From assembly GCF_023824195.1 (NCBI RefSeq), contig NZ_CP085443.1, positions 1-64,000 on the forward strand: a stretch of DNA of 64,000 nucleotides, written 5' to 3'. A program made the position numbers and the translations under genes. Below, one piece after another: positions 54,018 through 62,880 of this stretch; the first letter of the stretch is position 1; each line of letters begins with the position of its first letter. The notes under the pieces were generated by a model, which did no database searches, was not told where the DNA came from, and saw only the letters and a list, made by a program, of their open reading frames with translations. Source of the stretch: Priestia megaterium. Lineage in GTDB: Bacteria > Bacillota > Bacilli > Bacillales > Bacillaceae_H.

Positions 54018-54794
54018 TTACTTCTCGTATTCATAAGTAACCGGAACTTTGTCCATTTTGACAGTTTTGGCCACGACATAACGACGATAGCCGTCTTTTA
54101 AAATCTTGGACCCTTTTTCAATTGTCAAAGGCTCATCTAAGCGTCCTGTGCGTTTCACAAAATCAATGACCTTTTGTGTTTTTTCAGGGTTTGGACGTGT
54201 CCTTGAGAACTCTTCAGGTACGATAATGTCATCAAAGCTTAAAACATCCTGTGTCCCTTTTGGCTGATTTGGCATCTGTTTCTTTTGTGGCTCCGCCTTT
54301 TTCGCTTGAACAGGCGTTTCCTTCACTTCTGACTGTACTGTTTCAGCTTTCTTCTCTTCTTTTGCTACAGGTTGAGAAGTAGTTACCGGTTTTTCTTCCT
54401 GTTTGGTAGCAGCAACTTCTTGTTGCGCTGCAGAAGCCTCTTGTTTGGCCTCTTTTTTATCGTTTGATTCATTGCCTTCTTTGTCTTTCTTATTCGGGAG
54501 AACGGTAATCTGGAAGCAGATTACGCCTACTTCACCAGGGCATTCATCAATCGGAATGTCTAATGTTGGTTCTCCTTGAATTAAGATTTTTTCATGCATA
54601 ATACTTTTTTTCGTGAGACCTGTTTTGTTAAAAGCCTTCTTTGCAACAAATACCGTATACGAAATAAACGTACTCTTCTTCAACCCTTTAGGCGCAGATG
54701 GTGACCCTTTTTCACGCATATCAAAGGCAACATAGCGATCGTATTCTCGTAGTGGTCCTGTGGCTGATCCGGTTAACGTAATTTTATGTGGCAT
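54018..54794 (-). CDS. ParB-like protein with N-terminal OB-fold-like domain
   Basis: 258 residues in three parts. Residues 1-100 (ITLTGSATGPLREYDRYVAF, FISYTVFVAKKAF, HEKILIQGEP) look like an SSB-like OB fold. Residues 101-190 are an Ala/Glu/Lys-rich linker. Residues 190-258 (DDIIVPEEFSRTRPNPEKTQ, DEPLTIEKGSKILKDGYRRY) match the ParB N-terminal/sulfiredoxin-like fold. There is no ParB helix-turn-helix. Strong AGGAGGAG site. Confidence 0.65.
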   Translation of the reverse strand: MPHKITLTGSATGPLREYDRYVAFDMREKGSPSAPKGLKKSTFISYTVFVAKKAFNKTGLTKKSIMHEKILIQGEPTLDIPIDECPGEVGVICFQITVLPNKKDKEGNESNDKKEAKQEASAAQQEVAATKQEEKPVTTSQPVAKEEKKAETVQSEVKETPVQAKKAEPQKKQMPNQPKGTQDVLSFDDIIVPEEFSRTRPNPEKTQKVIDFVKRTGRLDEPLTIEKGSKILKDGYRRYVVAKTVKMDKVPVTYEYEK

Positions 54795-54835
54795 AATGTT
54801 CTCCTCCTGCGTAGATATAAATTTATTTATTATTC

Positions 54836-54848
54836 AGAACAGTGTTCT
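54836..54848. promoter_or_regulatory. palindrome before ParB-like gene
   Basis: AGAACAGTGTTCT, 42 bases upstream of the ATG. LexA boxes have a 4-base gap; this has 3, so another repressor is more likely. Confidence 0.45.
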
Positions 54849-54941
54849 AAATAAATATATCCTAATAATAATTTAGCTTCTAAGGGATTTCTTCACTTCT
54901 TACATTTTCTCCTGTCGTACATATAAACAGAGACTATGTGC

Positions 54942-55026
54942 ATACTTGTAGCTCAATGGCAGAGCAGCCAGTCGTATTACACTATACAACTGTGGCGTCT
55001 TGCAGGTTCAAATCCTGCCAAGTCCT
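54942..55026 (+). tRNA. tRNA-like element, abnormal anticodon arm
   Basis: D-arm GCTC-AATGGCA-GAGC, T-arm GCAGG-TTCAAAT-CCTGC and an acceptor 3' side CAAGTCC are canonical. The 5' acceptor (ATACTTG) mispairs at its first two bases. The anticodon arm is about 13 bases too long and folds as an extended hairpin (GCCAGTCGTAT with ATACAACTGTGGC), so no normal 7-base loop or anticodon can be assigned. Probably a decayed tRNA gene or tRNA mimic. Confidence 0.55.
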
Positions 55027-55092
55027 CTCTTAAAACATTGAATACGTTAAAAATAGCGAAAATCCTTATGATACTTTAACTATTTTTAAAAA

Positions 55093-56391
55093 TTAAGAAG
55101 CTGGTTCCTTTAATTTAGCATGTTGATACAATAATTCTTGTTCCTCAGATGTTAATGCTTGTCCTAATTCTTGTTTCAGTTTCGCCATTTCTAACGAACT
55201 GTACGTTGAGCAGTGTTCCTGCAGCAAATTCTCTTCTTCTGGGGTTAGATCTTGTCCTAGATCTTGCTTCAGCTGAACCATTTCAAGCTTTTGTTCCAAC
55301 GTAACTTCTGTTTCTTGTACACTCTCTTTTTGATCTCCTTCAGCTTTTAACCAATCAGGAATCATTTCCTTACGGATAATATGTTTGGGCTTAACCAATG
55401 TTGTTTGACTTTCGTTATGTATAACTTCGTGTTGGTGTGCGTATACTGATGAATAATTCTGCCCTTTAGGTTCTACGAATTCGTAGAATTGGTTTTTCGC
55501 AATTTGATAGATTAATCGACACATATCCCCTAGGGATAAAGGATTCCCTTGTTGATTGGCTTCATGTACATATTTATCTAACCCAACAATGGCTGAATAA
55601 GCCACTTCGTGTACTTGCTCTTTCTCAATCGTAATCTCTGTATCTCTTTTTACAGCTTTTGCTGCATTTTGAATACGAGCATAGAAGGCTTGTATTTGAT
55701 GTCCATACTTACCTGCATATACTTGATTGACTTTCTTAGGAACACCTTTGATATAGGTGAAGGCCTGTGAAACAGACATTAAATGATTATTTACATGATT
55801 TACAGGTAAATCAAGGTTAATAAAGGCATCAGGTGATTTATCGGCCTCTAAGCTTGTTATATCAACGTTTTCAGCACTTTCTGGATGCGTCACAGGACGT
55901 GTCACAGGAGTGGTCATTTCTTCTTGTTGAAGCGCTTGTATACCTGTTGTATCATGGGCAAAAAAGATTTCGTCGCAAATGTGATGAAAGTTCTTATGGC
56001 TTTTAAGGATAAATACATAACTGTCAGGATGAGTGCCTGTTGCATCCTCTTTAATGTATCGTGCCACAAGTATAAAGGGTGTCGCTTTTAGCGAGCGTAC
56101 AAAACGAGAAACCGTACTTTTGGAAACATCGAATTTCTTCATAAGCGTTTCAGAACGGATCGCTTGAATGCCCGTAGCCACTAGGTTATAGATGACGTGA
56201 TCGAGCATTTCCATTCTTTTTTTAGGAAATTCTTTATGTATAGCTGATTGTTGTTGTTTAAAGTGGGTACGAAGAATGTCTAAAAACTCTTCTTTCTTTT
56301 TACGAAGCGTGGACTTGTTGGTCCATAACCATTTGAAACGCCCATTGAAAGTATCTACATCTTTTAAATAGCAAGTTAATATCTTTGTCAT
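55093..56391 (-). CDS. probable replication initiator protein
   Basis: 432 residues from the ATG at 56391 (AAAGGGG). Residues 70-105 (RSETLMKKFDVSKSTVSRFV) form a winged helix-turn-helix with a following wing-like TPFILVARYI. The C-terminus repeats a 23-residue helical unit twice (MVQLKQDLGQDLTPEEENLL and MAKLKQELGQALTSEEQELL). Its leader has an intrinsic terminator and a long structured region with antisense potential, the layout of copy-number-controlled rep genes. The Rep call rests on that context and should be tested. Confidence 0.6.
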   Translation of the reverse strand: MTKILTCYLKDVDTFNGRFKWLWTNKSTLRKKKEEFLDILRTHFKQQQSAIHKEFPKKRMEMLDHVIYNLVATGIQAIRSETLMKKFDVSKSTVSRFVRSLKATPFILVARYIKEDATGTHPDSYVFILKSHKNFHHICDEIFFAHDTTGIQALQQEEMTTPVTRPVTHPESAENVDITSLEADKSPDAFINLDLPVNHVNNHLMSVSQAFTYIKGVPKKVNQVYAGKYGHQIQAFYARIQNAAKAVKRDTEITIEKEQVHEVAYSAIVGLDKYVHEANQQGNPLSLGDMCRLIYQIAKNQFYEFVEPKGQNYSSVYAHQHEVIHNESQTTLVKPKHIIRKEMIPDWLKAEGDQKESVQETEVTLEQKLEMVQLKQDLGQDLTPEEENLLQEHCSTYSSLEMAKLKQELGQALTSEEQELLYQHAKLKEPAS

Positions 56392-56415
56392 TTGTTCATT
56401 ATCCCCTTTAAGGAA

Positions 56416-56457
56416 CAAAAAAAGACACTGTTTCCCTGGAAAAAGGAAAACAATGTC
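56416..56457 (-). terminator. attenuator directly upstream of rep candidate
   Basis: On the minus strand GACATTGTTTTCC pairs with GGGAAACAGTGTC, then seven Ts, just before the rep ribosome binding site. Premature stop here would turn rep off. Confidence 0.75.
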
Positions 56458-56553
56458 GTGATTTTGATGAACTAAGCCCTTGAAATAGATAGCTATTTCA
56501 TATAAAATAAAACCATAAGTTTTATTCTATAGAAAAACTGAATCTATTAACAA

Positions 56554-56642
56554 GAGACTTCGACAAGTGTTTTCCCTACCGTGTTTAGGGCGAACGGTTT
56601 AAGAGTGCTACCAACACTTCTTAAACAGTTGAAGTCTTTTTT
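56554..56642 (+). ncRNA. candidate antisense RNA to the rep leader
   Basis: Plus-strand hairpins: GACTTCGAC with GTTGAAGTC (closing, followed by TTTTTT), CCCTA/TAGGG, and GTTTAAGAGTG with CACTTCTTAAAC. It ends like a terminator on the plus strand and lies opposite the rep leader. The promoter was not firmly located. Confidence 0.5.
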
Positions 56643-56828
56643 CTATTCCGGTCATTTTTGTTAGTTTTATTATAGCGTTAATTAATCGCATAATTCAATA
56701 AAAATTAGTAATATATCTCAAAAGATTTAATTTTACATCTTTTACGAGATGAAAATTCTATCTGTATTTAAATAAATTTATTGTTTAAGGGAGTAAGAAA
56801 AACACTCCCTGACAATTGCTACAAATAA

Positions 56829-56868
56829 TAAAACAGCTTCTAATTAGTAATTAGAAGCTGTTTTATTA
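56829..56868 (-). terminator. terminator of MerR-like gene
   Basis: AACAGCTTCTAATTA / TAATTAGAAGCTGTT arms. Confidence 0.85.
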
Positions 56869-57441
56869 TTTAGTGAACATTCTTTTCCATATGCTTTTTC
56901 CTTGTTCTTTTTGAATTTCGGTCATAGCTGAATGAATAGAATCTAACTTTTTAAGTAATTGATCATTGACTTCTTTTAAACGCTGATTATCTTGTTCAAG
57001 TTTATTCATCTGCTCTTTTATCTCTATAACATCTTTTTTTTCTGCCAAATTTTCAGATGGAAGCATTAATTGTTCCTTCTTTTCCATTTTTTTATCCATT
57101 TCTTCTATTTTTTTTGCAAGTAATAAAAATGCTTCTTTAAAGGAGTTTTCGTTTACATCTTCTTCATCTACATCCTTATCAATCACTTTTGTTTGTTCCT
57201 CGCTCATTAAATTTGCTTTAATTAGTTCTTCACGAATCATTTCATTTGGTGCGTGTTTTCCAAATTTGTCCTTTAGTTCAATGATCTTCTCGATTTTTTT
57301 ATCTTCGTCAGTGAATATGTATCTTATTCTTCCAATTCTCTTATGCCGTACTAATCCGACTTCGCACCAGTCGCGTAATTGATGATTTTCTATATTAAAT
57401 TTTCTAGCAACTTCTGAAATAACCATTGTTTCTTCGCTCAA
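56866..57441 (-). CDS. MerR-like DNA-binding protein with coiled coil (DUF3967 type)
   Basis: 191 residues. N-terminal MerR/RacA-like helix-turn-helix (ISEVARKFNIENHQLRDWCE, then HKRIGRIRYIFTDEDKKIEK), a long coiled coil (residues 115-175) and a basic end (KSIWKRMFTK). TTG start at 57441 behind GGAGGTAT. RacA-type proteins anchor DNA. The field of palindromes starting 29 bases upstream is its likely target, for segregation or autoregulation. Confidence 0.75.
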   Translation of the reverse strand: MSEETMVISEVARKFNIENHQLRDWCEVGLVRHKRIGRIRYIFTDEDKKIEKIIELKDKFGKHAPNEMIREELIKANLMSEEQTKVIDKDVDEEDVNENSFKEAFLLLAKKIEEMDKKMEKKEQLMLPSENLAEKKDVIEIKEQMNKLEQDNQRLKEVNDQLLKKLDSIHSAMTEIQKEQGKSIWKRMFTK

Positions 57442-57469
57442 AATTATACCTCCTTTAAAGACAATTTAA

Positions 57470-58240
57470 TCTAACTGAGTTAGAAATTCCTTATACATAG
57501 TAAATTTTATGACTCAATTAGGTCTAACTTAATTGACCCTGTGTTAATTAAACATCACTTATTTAAGACTTGTCTCTCCTATTTTATCAGGTTTTATATT
57601 TAACTGAATTAATTTTATTATATCCTACTTAATTCAATTAAGTCTGAGCTGAATCCTGTTTAAAAACTATAAACTAATGAAGTTATAGTGTCTTTTTTTT
57701 AGATATTATAATAAGTTTAATTAAAATGCAATTGAGTTCACCTAAATACATCTTAATTTGGTTATTTCGTAGTCTAAATCCATATAGTTTAACCTATTCA
57801 TTAACAAGTTGAACTTATTTACTGCAGTATACAGAGTAGATTTTAAGTTATTTGTTAAGGTGATCTTAAGTTTAACTTGGTGTCTTCTCCTAATGTGTAG
57901 AAAATAATTTAATTTAAAAAAAAGATTCAATATAAAGATCGAGATTTAAACTCTATAATTTGTTTTTTATTAGATTTTTAGAAAAAAGAAATTCTCTAGT
58001 GGAATTTGAACAGGCCTATAGAGTTATAACCTTAAGCCATTAGAATCTAAGTTCGAGACCTTAGATGTGTATTTGCTCAATAGTGATAACTTATTCAGAC
58101 TCAATTGAGTCTGAATAAGTTTCTTTTATTTAAATAGAGATTGGTTTAATAGAAAGGTTTTCAAATGATTTATTAAGTCTAGTATACACCTAATTAGGTG
58201 TATACTAGTTCAAGTTAATTGATTATCAATTAACTTGAAA
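57470..58240. repeat. field of long perfect palindromes
   Basis: At least five: TCTAACTGAGTTAGA (57470-57484), ACTTAATTCAATTAAGT (57627-57643), a perfect 32-mer centred on CAATTG (58089-58120), a perfect 30-mer centred on TAATTA (58179-58208) and a 27-mer with arms CAAGTTAATTGAT (58211-58237). Many share the half-site AACTNAATT. No gene is present. It may be a centromere, an operator array or part of the origin. Confidence 0.7.
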
Positions 58241-58439
58241 ATAATATAATTTTTATCCAGTACATTAACTCACTATATTACAATTGAGTTTAATTTCTTT
58301 TTTACTGAATTTAATTAAATTAAATTAAATCTGAATTAGTTGCGACCAACTTAAACTAAAAAAAGTAAAGTGAAGATTAGTTTCTTGCATAAGAAGAAAG
58401 TTGATCGAATTGTTTTTAAATTGAGAGGTACTTGTCTTT

Positions 58440-58890
58440 GATTTTTATTAAGAAAACTACAAAAATGAAACAGTAAACTTAAACGAATCGACAAGTGATT
58501 TTGATACAAGTTCAACAGAGGGAATAGACGCTCATGCATTATTTACCAAGCTCTATTCTTACCGACAAAAAACGAATAGTGAAGGAGGAAAAAGAATCAA
58601 AAACAAACAAGAATATGCTCTTTTGGTCAATGAGTTAGAAAAAGATTTTGTTAAAAGAAAATGAAAAACTATGGACAAGAAATTCCGGTAGAAGCCAAAC
58701 GTAAACGTCAAACGTAATAAGAAATAAAAGAGTTACAACGTGATATGAAGTACCAAGTTGAGGAGGAAAAGGCTGATAGGGAATCAAAAATCGCGATGAA
58801 AGCATTCAGCTCTATGAAGATGAGCAAAAAAGCTTACAAGAAAAACTCCAAAAATTGAACGAAAAGCAACAAGATTTAGCCATGAAGTGA
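58440..58890 (+). pseudogene. decayed plasmid gene(s)
   Basis: Two coding-like pieces in shifted frames: TSSTEGIDAHALFTKLYSYR with NKQEYALLVNELEKDFVKRK, and ESIQLYEDEQKSLQEKLQKL. Several stops and shifts intervene. It could be the tail of a replication or mobilisation protein; the family is not recognised. Confidence 0.45.
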
Positions 58891-58900
58891 AAAAACACAT

Positions 58901-58983
58901 GTTAACAGTAGGTTCACATCATTAGTTTTTTATGTTCACAGTAGGTTCACATGGCAGGGATTAGGTCAACAGTAGGTTCACAT
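58901..58983 (+). repeat. three iterons GTNNACAGTAGGTTCACAT
   Basis: Copies at 58901, 58934 and 58965 read GTTAACAGTAGGTTCACAT, GTTCACAGTAGGTTCACAT and GTCAACAGTAGGTTCACAT. Spacing is 33 and 31 bases, about three helix turns. This is typical of Rep-binding iterons. Confidence 0.75.
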
Positions 58984-59009
58984 TCAACAGGTTTTCTTGT
59001 ACCCACGGT

Positions 59010-59056
59010 TTTGCTAGGCACTGCCTAGCCCCACACCTATGGTGGGGGCAAAAACC
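59010..59056. repeat. two adjacent hairpins (origin/oriT-like)
   Basis: GCTAGGCACTGCCTAGC is a perfect palindrome, and CCCCACACC with GGTGGGGG forms a second hairpin right after it. It lies just beyond the iterons. Confidence 0.5.
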
Positions 59057-60038
59057 CCTTATGCTCTTCTCTCTTTTGTAGTGGGGAACCACAATTTACA
59101 GAAAAGGAACAAATGTCATGGATATGTTTTTACAAGACATCAATCTGATTTCTGTTGAAAAAATAGATGGAATCGCCAAAGGAAAGCACATTTTTTTTTG
59201 AGAATTTTTAAAAGTCAGCTTAAAAGGAGGGAGGTGCTGAGAAAGAAAAAGGATTATGACAAAGGGAGAAAAGGGAAATCACAAAATAGATTCACGAAAT
59301 TTTTTGCACGGAATAGTGGAGCACATTTTTTGGGAAACTGAGTACAACACAAGAAACTGAACGTAAAAAAAGCAAAAGTTTGAAGGCGAAGTGAAGGATG
59401 AAAAGTCTACTTTTTTTATATTTGGAAGGTAGGAGGAAAAAATAGCAATCCATCAATTGGAAGCTGTTTCTATGATTCCTCTTTTTAATGAGTGATTAAG
59501 ATAGTTTATATAGCACAAACGGGATGCAAACGATTATACATCCCGTCATATGAAGAAGGAAAAAGTAGCTTTTAATGCAGCATATGATCTTTAAGGAACA
59601 CCTCATTTACGTAATTCCATTGCCTAATGAAACAGTAACTTGAAAAAGTATATTCTCTTTAACAAACACCTCATTTAAGCATTGAACTAAAAAATATACA
59701 ATGTGAACGAAATCGTTCTTGGTCTGGGACAAACACCTCATTTGTATGGTTATAAACGAATATTATTGTCTACCCATTATATATATTCTTACTACGTTCA
59801 TGACTACCATCTCCTCATGAATCAAACATACATCGATTTACAATAAGGTTTTCTGAAATATGTCTGCTGTAGACACCTCATCCCAAATGTAAGAAGCTTT
59901 GTAATCATTAGTTGTAATCAATAACTTGTTTTCCTTCTTCCTTATATAGAATGTCCCAATAACTTATTTATAATTCAGTAAAGCTAACAGGGATTCTTTT
60001 CACTACATGTATCCTTCATTTACAAGGTAGGTTAAACA
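59057..60038. other. non-coding or decayed region with repeats
   Basis: No intact gene in about 980 bases. It holds four copies of ACACCTCAT (see the separate entry) and short open pieces with no start or family. Confidence 0.5.
59597..59881 (+). repeat. regularly spaced ACACCTCATTT repeats
   Basis: AACACCTCATTT at 59597, 59665 and 59732, and a variant GACACCTCATCC at 59872. Intervals are 68, 67 and 140 bases (twice 70). The intervening sequences differ. Too short for CRISPR; possibly iterons or duplicated leader bits (the reverse, AAATGAGGTGTT, looks like ribosome binding sites of this plasmid). Confidence 0.5.
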
Positions 60039-60274
60039 ATGAAGTCGTATTATGAACGGCTACAATTAAATAAAGAAGTAGAAGCGATTGCCAAACAAAG
60101 AATTGAAATTCATAAAAGTTAATGGAATTATCTGAGTAGTTAGAACGAGATTTTGATAATAAAGATCTTCACAATAGAATTATTTAATTAAAGGGAGAAA
60201 GCCAAAAACTCAGGTGAAATAGGGAAGTTTTATAGGACAACTTTTAAGCACCCTTTCAGGATGCTTTTTTAATT
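60039..60274 (+). pseudogene. decayed third copy of the coiled-coil gene
   Basis: MKSYYERLQLNKEVEAIAKQ matches the protein at 3420; after a shift it continues ELSE, stop, LERDFDNKDLHNRII, stop, LKGESQKL. Terminator AGCACCC...GGATGCT at the end. The flanking sequence to 60350 also matches 3300-3360 in inverted orientation. Confidence 0.8.
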
Positions 60275-60480
60275 AAATTAAGTTTCGTGAATGTATAATT
60301 TCACCATGTATACGTGTGTGAATTTGAGTGAATTAATGTTTTCCTACGTCGCCTAGATAATTCTTAACCATAGACTATTTGTAGATTTTTAATTGATTAA
60401 GATTCTAAAAAATGACGAATATATGAATTTATAGGAAGGACAATGAAAGCAGTATTGGAAAATGTGTGAGCCAAGATTGT

Positions 60481-60630
60481 GTGAGAATGCATAATGCGGA
60501 TATTGAAAGGCTTTATGATAAAGTCCAAGTGTGTACACTAGTTGCTATTACGTATTCCTATGAAAATTTTGTAGGGTTGACCAGTGTATATGGATATGAG
60601 TTTAAAGGATATCATTTAAATGAGAATTAA
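60481..60630 (+). CDS. possible small protein or fragment
   Basis: An open frame with GTG at 60481 gives HNADIERLYDKVQVCTLVAI then YGYEFKGYHLNEN. No ribosome binding site; a terminator (GCATTCTCATG / CATGGGAAT) follows. Possibly the end of a broken gene. Confidence 0.3.
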   Translation: MRMHNADIERLYDKVQVCTLVAITYSYENFVGLTSVYGYEFKGYHLNEN

Positions 60631-60778
60631 TAAAAAGCAGCATTCTCATGCATAAATATCATGGGAATTGATGCTTTTTTCTGTAGATATAGGCATACAC
60701 CTATACATTTTCTTTTACAACTCACCCCTTAAACCCTTATTATGGTAATGAATTCAAAATAAGGTGGGAGATGCTTTT

Positions 60779-60991
60779 ATGAGAGCAAAGATTGAGAAAG
60801 CGAACCATGTAGTCATGTTTAAATCGAATGGTGAATTTTATGCGCATGAAGTAACTCAAGATGTTAAAGTGGGTTTCTATGCCTGTCCTTCTTGTGGAGT
60901 AAAAGTGTATCATAAACAAAATCATTTCTTTTCCCATGAACATGAGCGCACATGTATTTATGTACAAGAGCAATTTAAGAAAAAATTCTAA
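60779..60991 (+). CDS. small zinc-finger protein
   Basis: 70 residues from the ATG at 60779 (GGTGGGAG). Cys-x-x-Cys (ACPSCGVKVYH) with His and Cys later (HEHERTC) form a likely zinc site. Related to short competence/transfer-type zinc-finger proteins only by pattern. Confidence 0.6.
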   Translation: MRAKIEKANHVVMFKSNGEFYAHEVTQDVKVGFYACPSCGVKVYHKQNHFFSHEHERTCIYVQEQFKKKF

Positions 60992-61094
60992 ACGTTTACA
61001 TTGAAACCTGATTTATTAAATTATTATAGGTTAATTTATACATTTGTAGTATAATATGAAAGTTGTGCTTATGAACGTATAAAAGGAGAGTCAG

Positions 61095-61379
61095 CATGAA
61101 GGGACTAAGTACGTTGAGAAAGATAGATGCAGTGGGCGTATAGTCATTCCCATTGAACTAAGAAAGGTACTGAATATAGATAAAGATGATTCAGTAGAAA
61201 TTTTATTGGAAGATGATCATATAGAAATAAAAAAATACAAAGAATATGACAAATGTGTGATTACAGGTGAGATAATGCCTCAAAATCGAAGATATGTAAA
61301 TAACATAGTCCTAAGTCCATTAGGCGCAGAAATTTTATTTAACGAAATAAAAGGCAAGCAAAAAACCTTTGAATTATAA
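61095..61379 (+). pseudogene. AbrB-family regulator, frameshifted
   Basis: ATG at 61095 (AAAGGAGAG). MKGLSTLRKIDAVG then, after a one-base deletion, RIVIPIELRKVLNIDKDDSV and VITGEIMPQNRRY. The break is in the DNA-binding domain. The 3' end overlaps a bidirectional terminator. Confidence 0.8.
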
Positions 61380-61397
61380 ATTCAAAGGTTTTTTAGG
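61360..61397. terminator. bidirectional terminator
   Basis: AAAACCTTTGAATT / AATTCAAAGGTTTT arms around TATA. Confidence 0.8.
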
Positions 61398-61402
61398 TCG
61401 AG

Positions 61403-62047
61403 CTATCTCTTATGGTGTATACTCTCTAGCCAATTTTGTACAGAAGACCCTAAGCTAGTTGCTCCTACTTTTAATTCATCCATAATATAAGAAATTAAAT
61501 TGTGTAGACTGTACTCTTCTTTATAAGGATTATTTTTATTGATGAATTTTAACACCTCTTTTAATTCTTTTATTCTTCCCTGGTCCAATTCTTCTTCTAA
61601 ATGGCGAGTCATGTATTCATCAACAAAATCAGAATTCCTGATGCTCGCTTCAATTAAGAAAGATGCTGCTAATGCGGGGGAACAATCTAAAGCATAAGCT
61701 AAACGTTTCAGAACATCGTACGTTTCCCCATGTCCATCTTTTAAACGAGTAGAAACACGTTCTTTTTCTATGTTTTTATATAAGTGTCTAATTGGCTCTT
61801 TGGACATATCGCCCATATACACAGTGCTGCCAAAACTAAATCCTCTTCTAAAATAATTTGATAAATAGTCCATCACTTTTGAAGAAGCAAGGCCTGATAT
61901 ACAAATTGACTCAACTACACTTTTTACAGGTGTATTCGTAATGTAAGACAATCGATAAATACATTCTTTAAGATCAATTGGAAGTGACGGTTTTACATCT
62001 CGTTTTTTGTCACTTCGAATTTTTCTTTTCTTCTCTTCTACTCTCAC
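61403..62047 (-). CDS. hypothetical plasmid protein, 214 aa
   Basis: From a GTG at 62047 with AGGAGTGAT upstream; the longer frame is not supported. Very basic start (EEKKRKIRSDKKRDVK), then a helical body (CIYRLSYITNTPVKSVVESI, TRLKDGHGETYDVLKRLAYA). Conserved-looking but unrecognised; may be a DNA-binding plasmid maintenance factor. Confidence 0.6.
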   Translation of the reverse strand: MRVEEKKRKIRSDKKRDVKPSLPIDLKECIYRLSYITNTPVKSVVESICISGLASSKVMDYLSNYFRRGFSFGSTVYMGDMSKEPIRHLYKNIEKERVSTRLKDGHGETYDVLKRLAYALDCSPALAASFLIEASIRNSDFVDEYMTRHLEEELDQGRIKELKEVLKFINKNNPYKEEYSLHNLISYIMDELKVGATSLGSSVQNWLESIHHKR

Positions 62048-62199
62048 ATAATCACTCCTAAAATCTAAAATTATCTCTAGGACAATGACTTTTTGTACAT
62101 ACCTAAAACATGTATATGGCAGGGGAGGGAGGAGCATGTATATTTTTTTGAGATATTGGAAAAAACTTATAATACTAGATCATGAGAGGAGTCTTTTGT

Positions 62200-62307
62200 A
62201 TGAAAGTGACGAAAGAAGAAGCACAAGAAATCGCAAAAAAAATAAAAGAAAACTCCAATAAGTACGGATTGCCAGTGAAAAAAAAGAAAAATGATAGCGC
62301 AACTTAA
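62200..62307 (+). CDS. small basic peptide, 35 aa
   Basis: MKVTKEEAQEIAKKIKENSN then a Lys-rich end. GAGAGGAG precedes the ATG. No family recognised. Confidence 0.5.
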   Translation: MKVTKEEAQEIAKKIKENSNKYGLPVKKKKNDSAT

Positions 62308-62880
62308 AACAGGATATATAAGAAAAATTCTTCAATTTAATAAAAAATAGAAGACTTATATTTTTCTACTATAGTACGCAATAACGTTTATTACACAGCG
62401 TAATGGAGATACAATAAATGTAGGGTAAATCTTATAAAAAGAAATGACAATAAATGACCTCTTTGATATTACAAACGCCATAACTTCAAATTAGATGTGG
62501 TGATAGGAAGAAGCTAAAAAAGGGACTTCCTGATAAAATTAATTTATCAGGAAGTCCCCTTTTTTTAGCTATGATTTCCATTTTTGTTATTAGTATACCA
62601 TGACTGTACCGACTCCTTCTATTTAACACTTTAGGAGGAATTGATTATTAATATGGTATTTGTCACACCTAATGATTAATGTTCTTGAGACACAGAAGTA
62701 TGGAGAGATATTTAGAATTAATAAAAGTACTTGGCCTAATTGCTATTGTCAATAAATAAAATTCTCGTTACCATTGTTCTTTTTTAGCTCGAGCACGCCC
62801 TTTGTACATATGGGAATACATTAGAAATCAATAAACGACGGAAAGCAAAAAAGCTACTAGTATGCCTAGTAGCTTTTTAA
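62308..62880. other. gene-free stretch with strong terminators
   Basis: A long bidirectional terminator at 62512-62571 (arms GGGACTTCCTGATAAA / TTTATCAGGAAGTCCC) and the parR terminator at 62848-62879 (AAGCTACTAG / CTAGTAGCTT). Nothing else seen. Confidence 0.6.

Noticed and set aside
54942..55026. The tRNA-like element as a suppressor tRNA that rescues the in-frame stops
   Set aside because: No 7-base anticodon loop can be drawn and the acceptor stem is mispaired, so there is no support for stop decoding.
57742..58539. Two 62-codon minus-strand frames in the palindrome region
   Set aside because: Low-complexity AT-rich sequence, no ribosome binding site, and they run through the palindromes.
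59597..59881. Regular short repeats as a possible CRISPR array
   Set aside because: Repeat unit of only 11-12 bases, four copies, unequal spacing and no cas genes.
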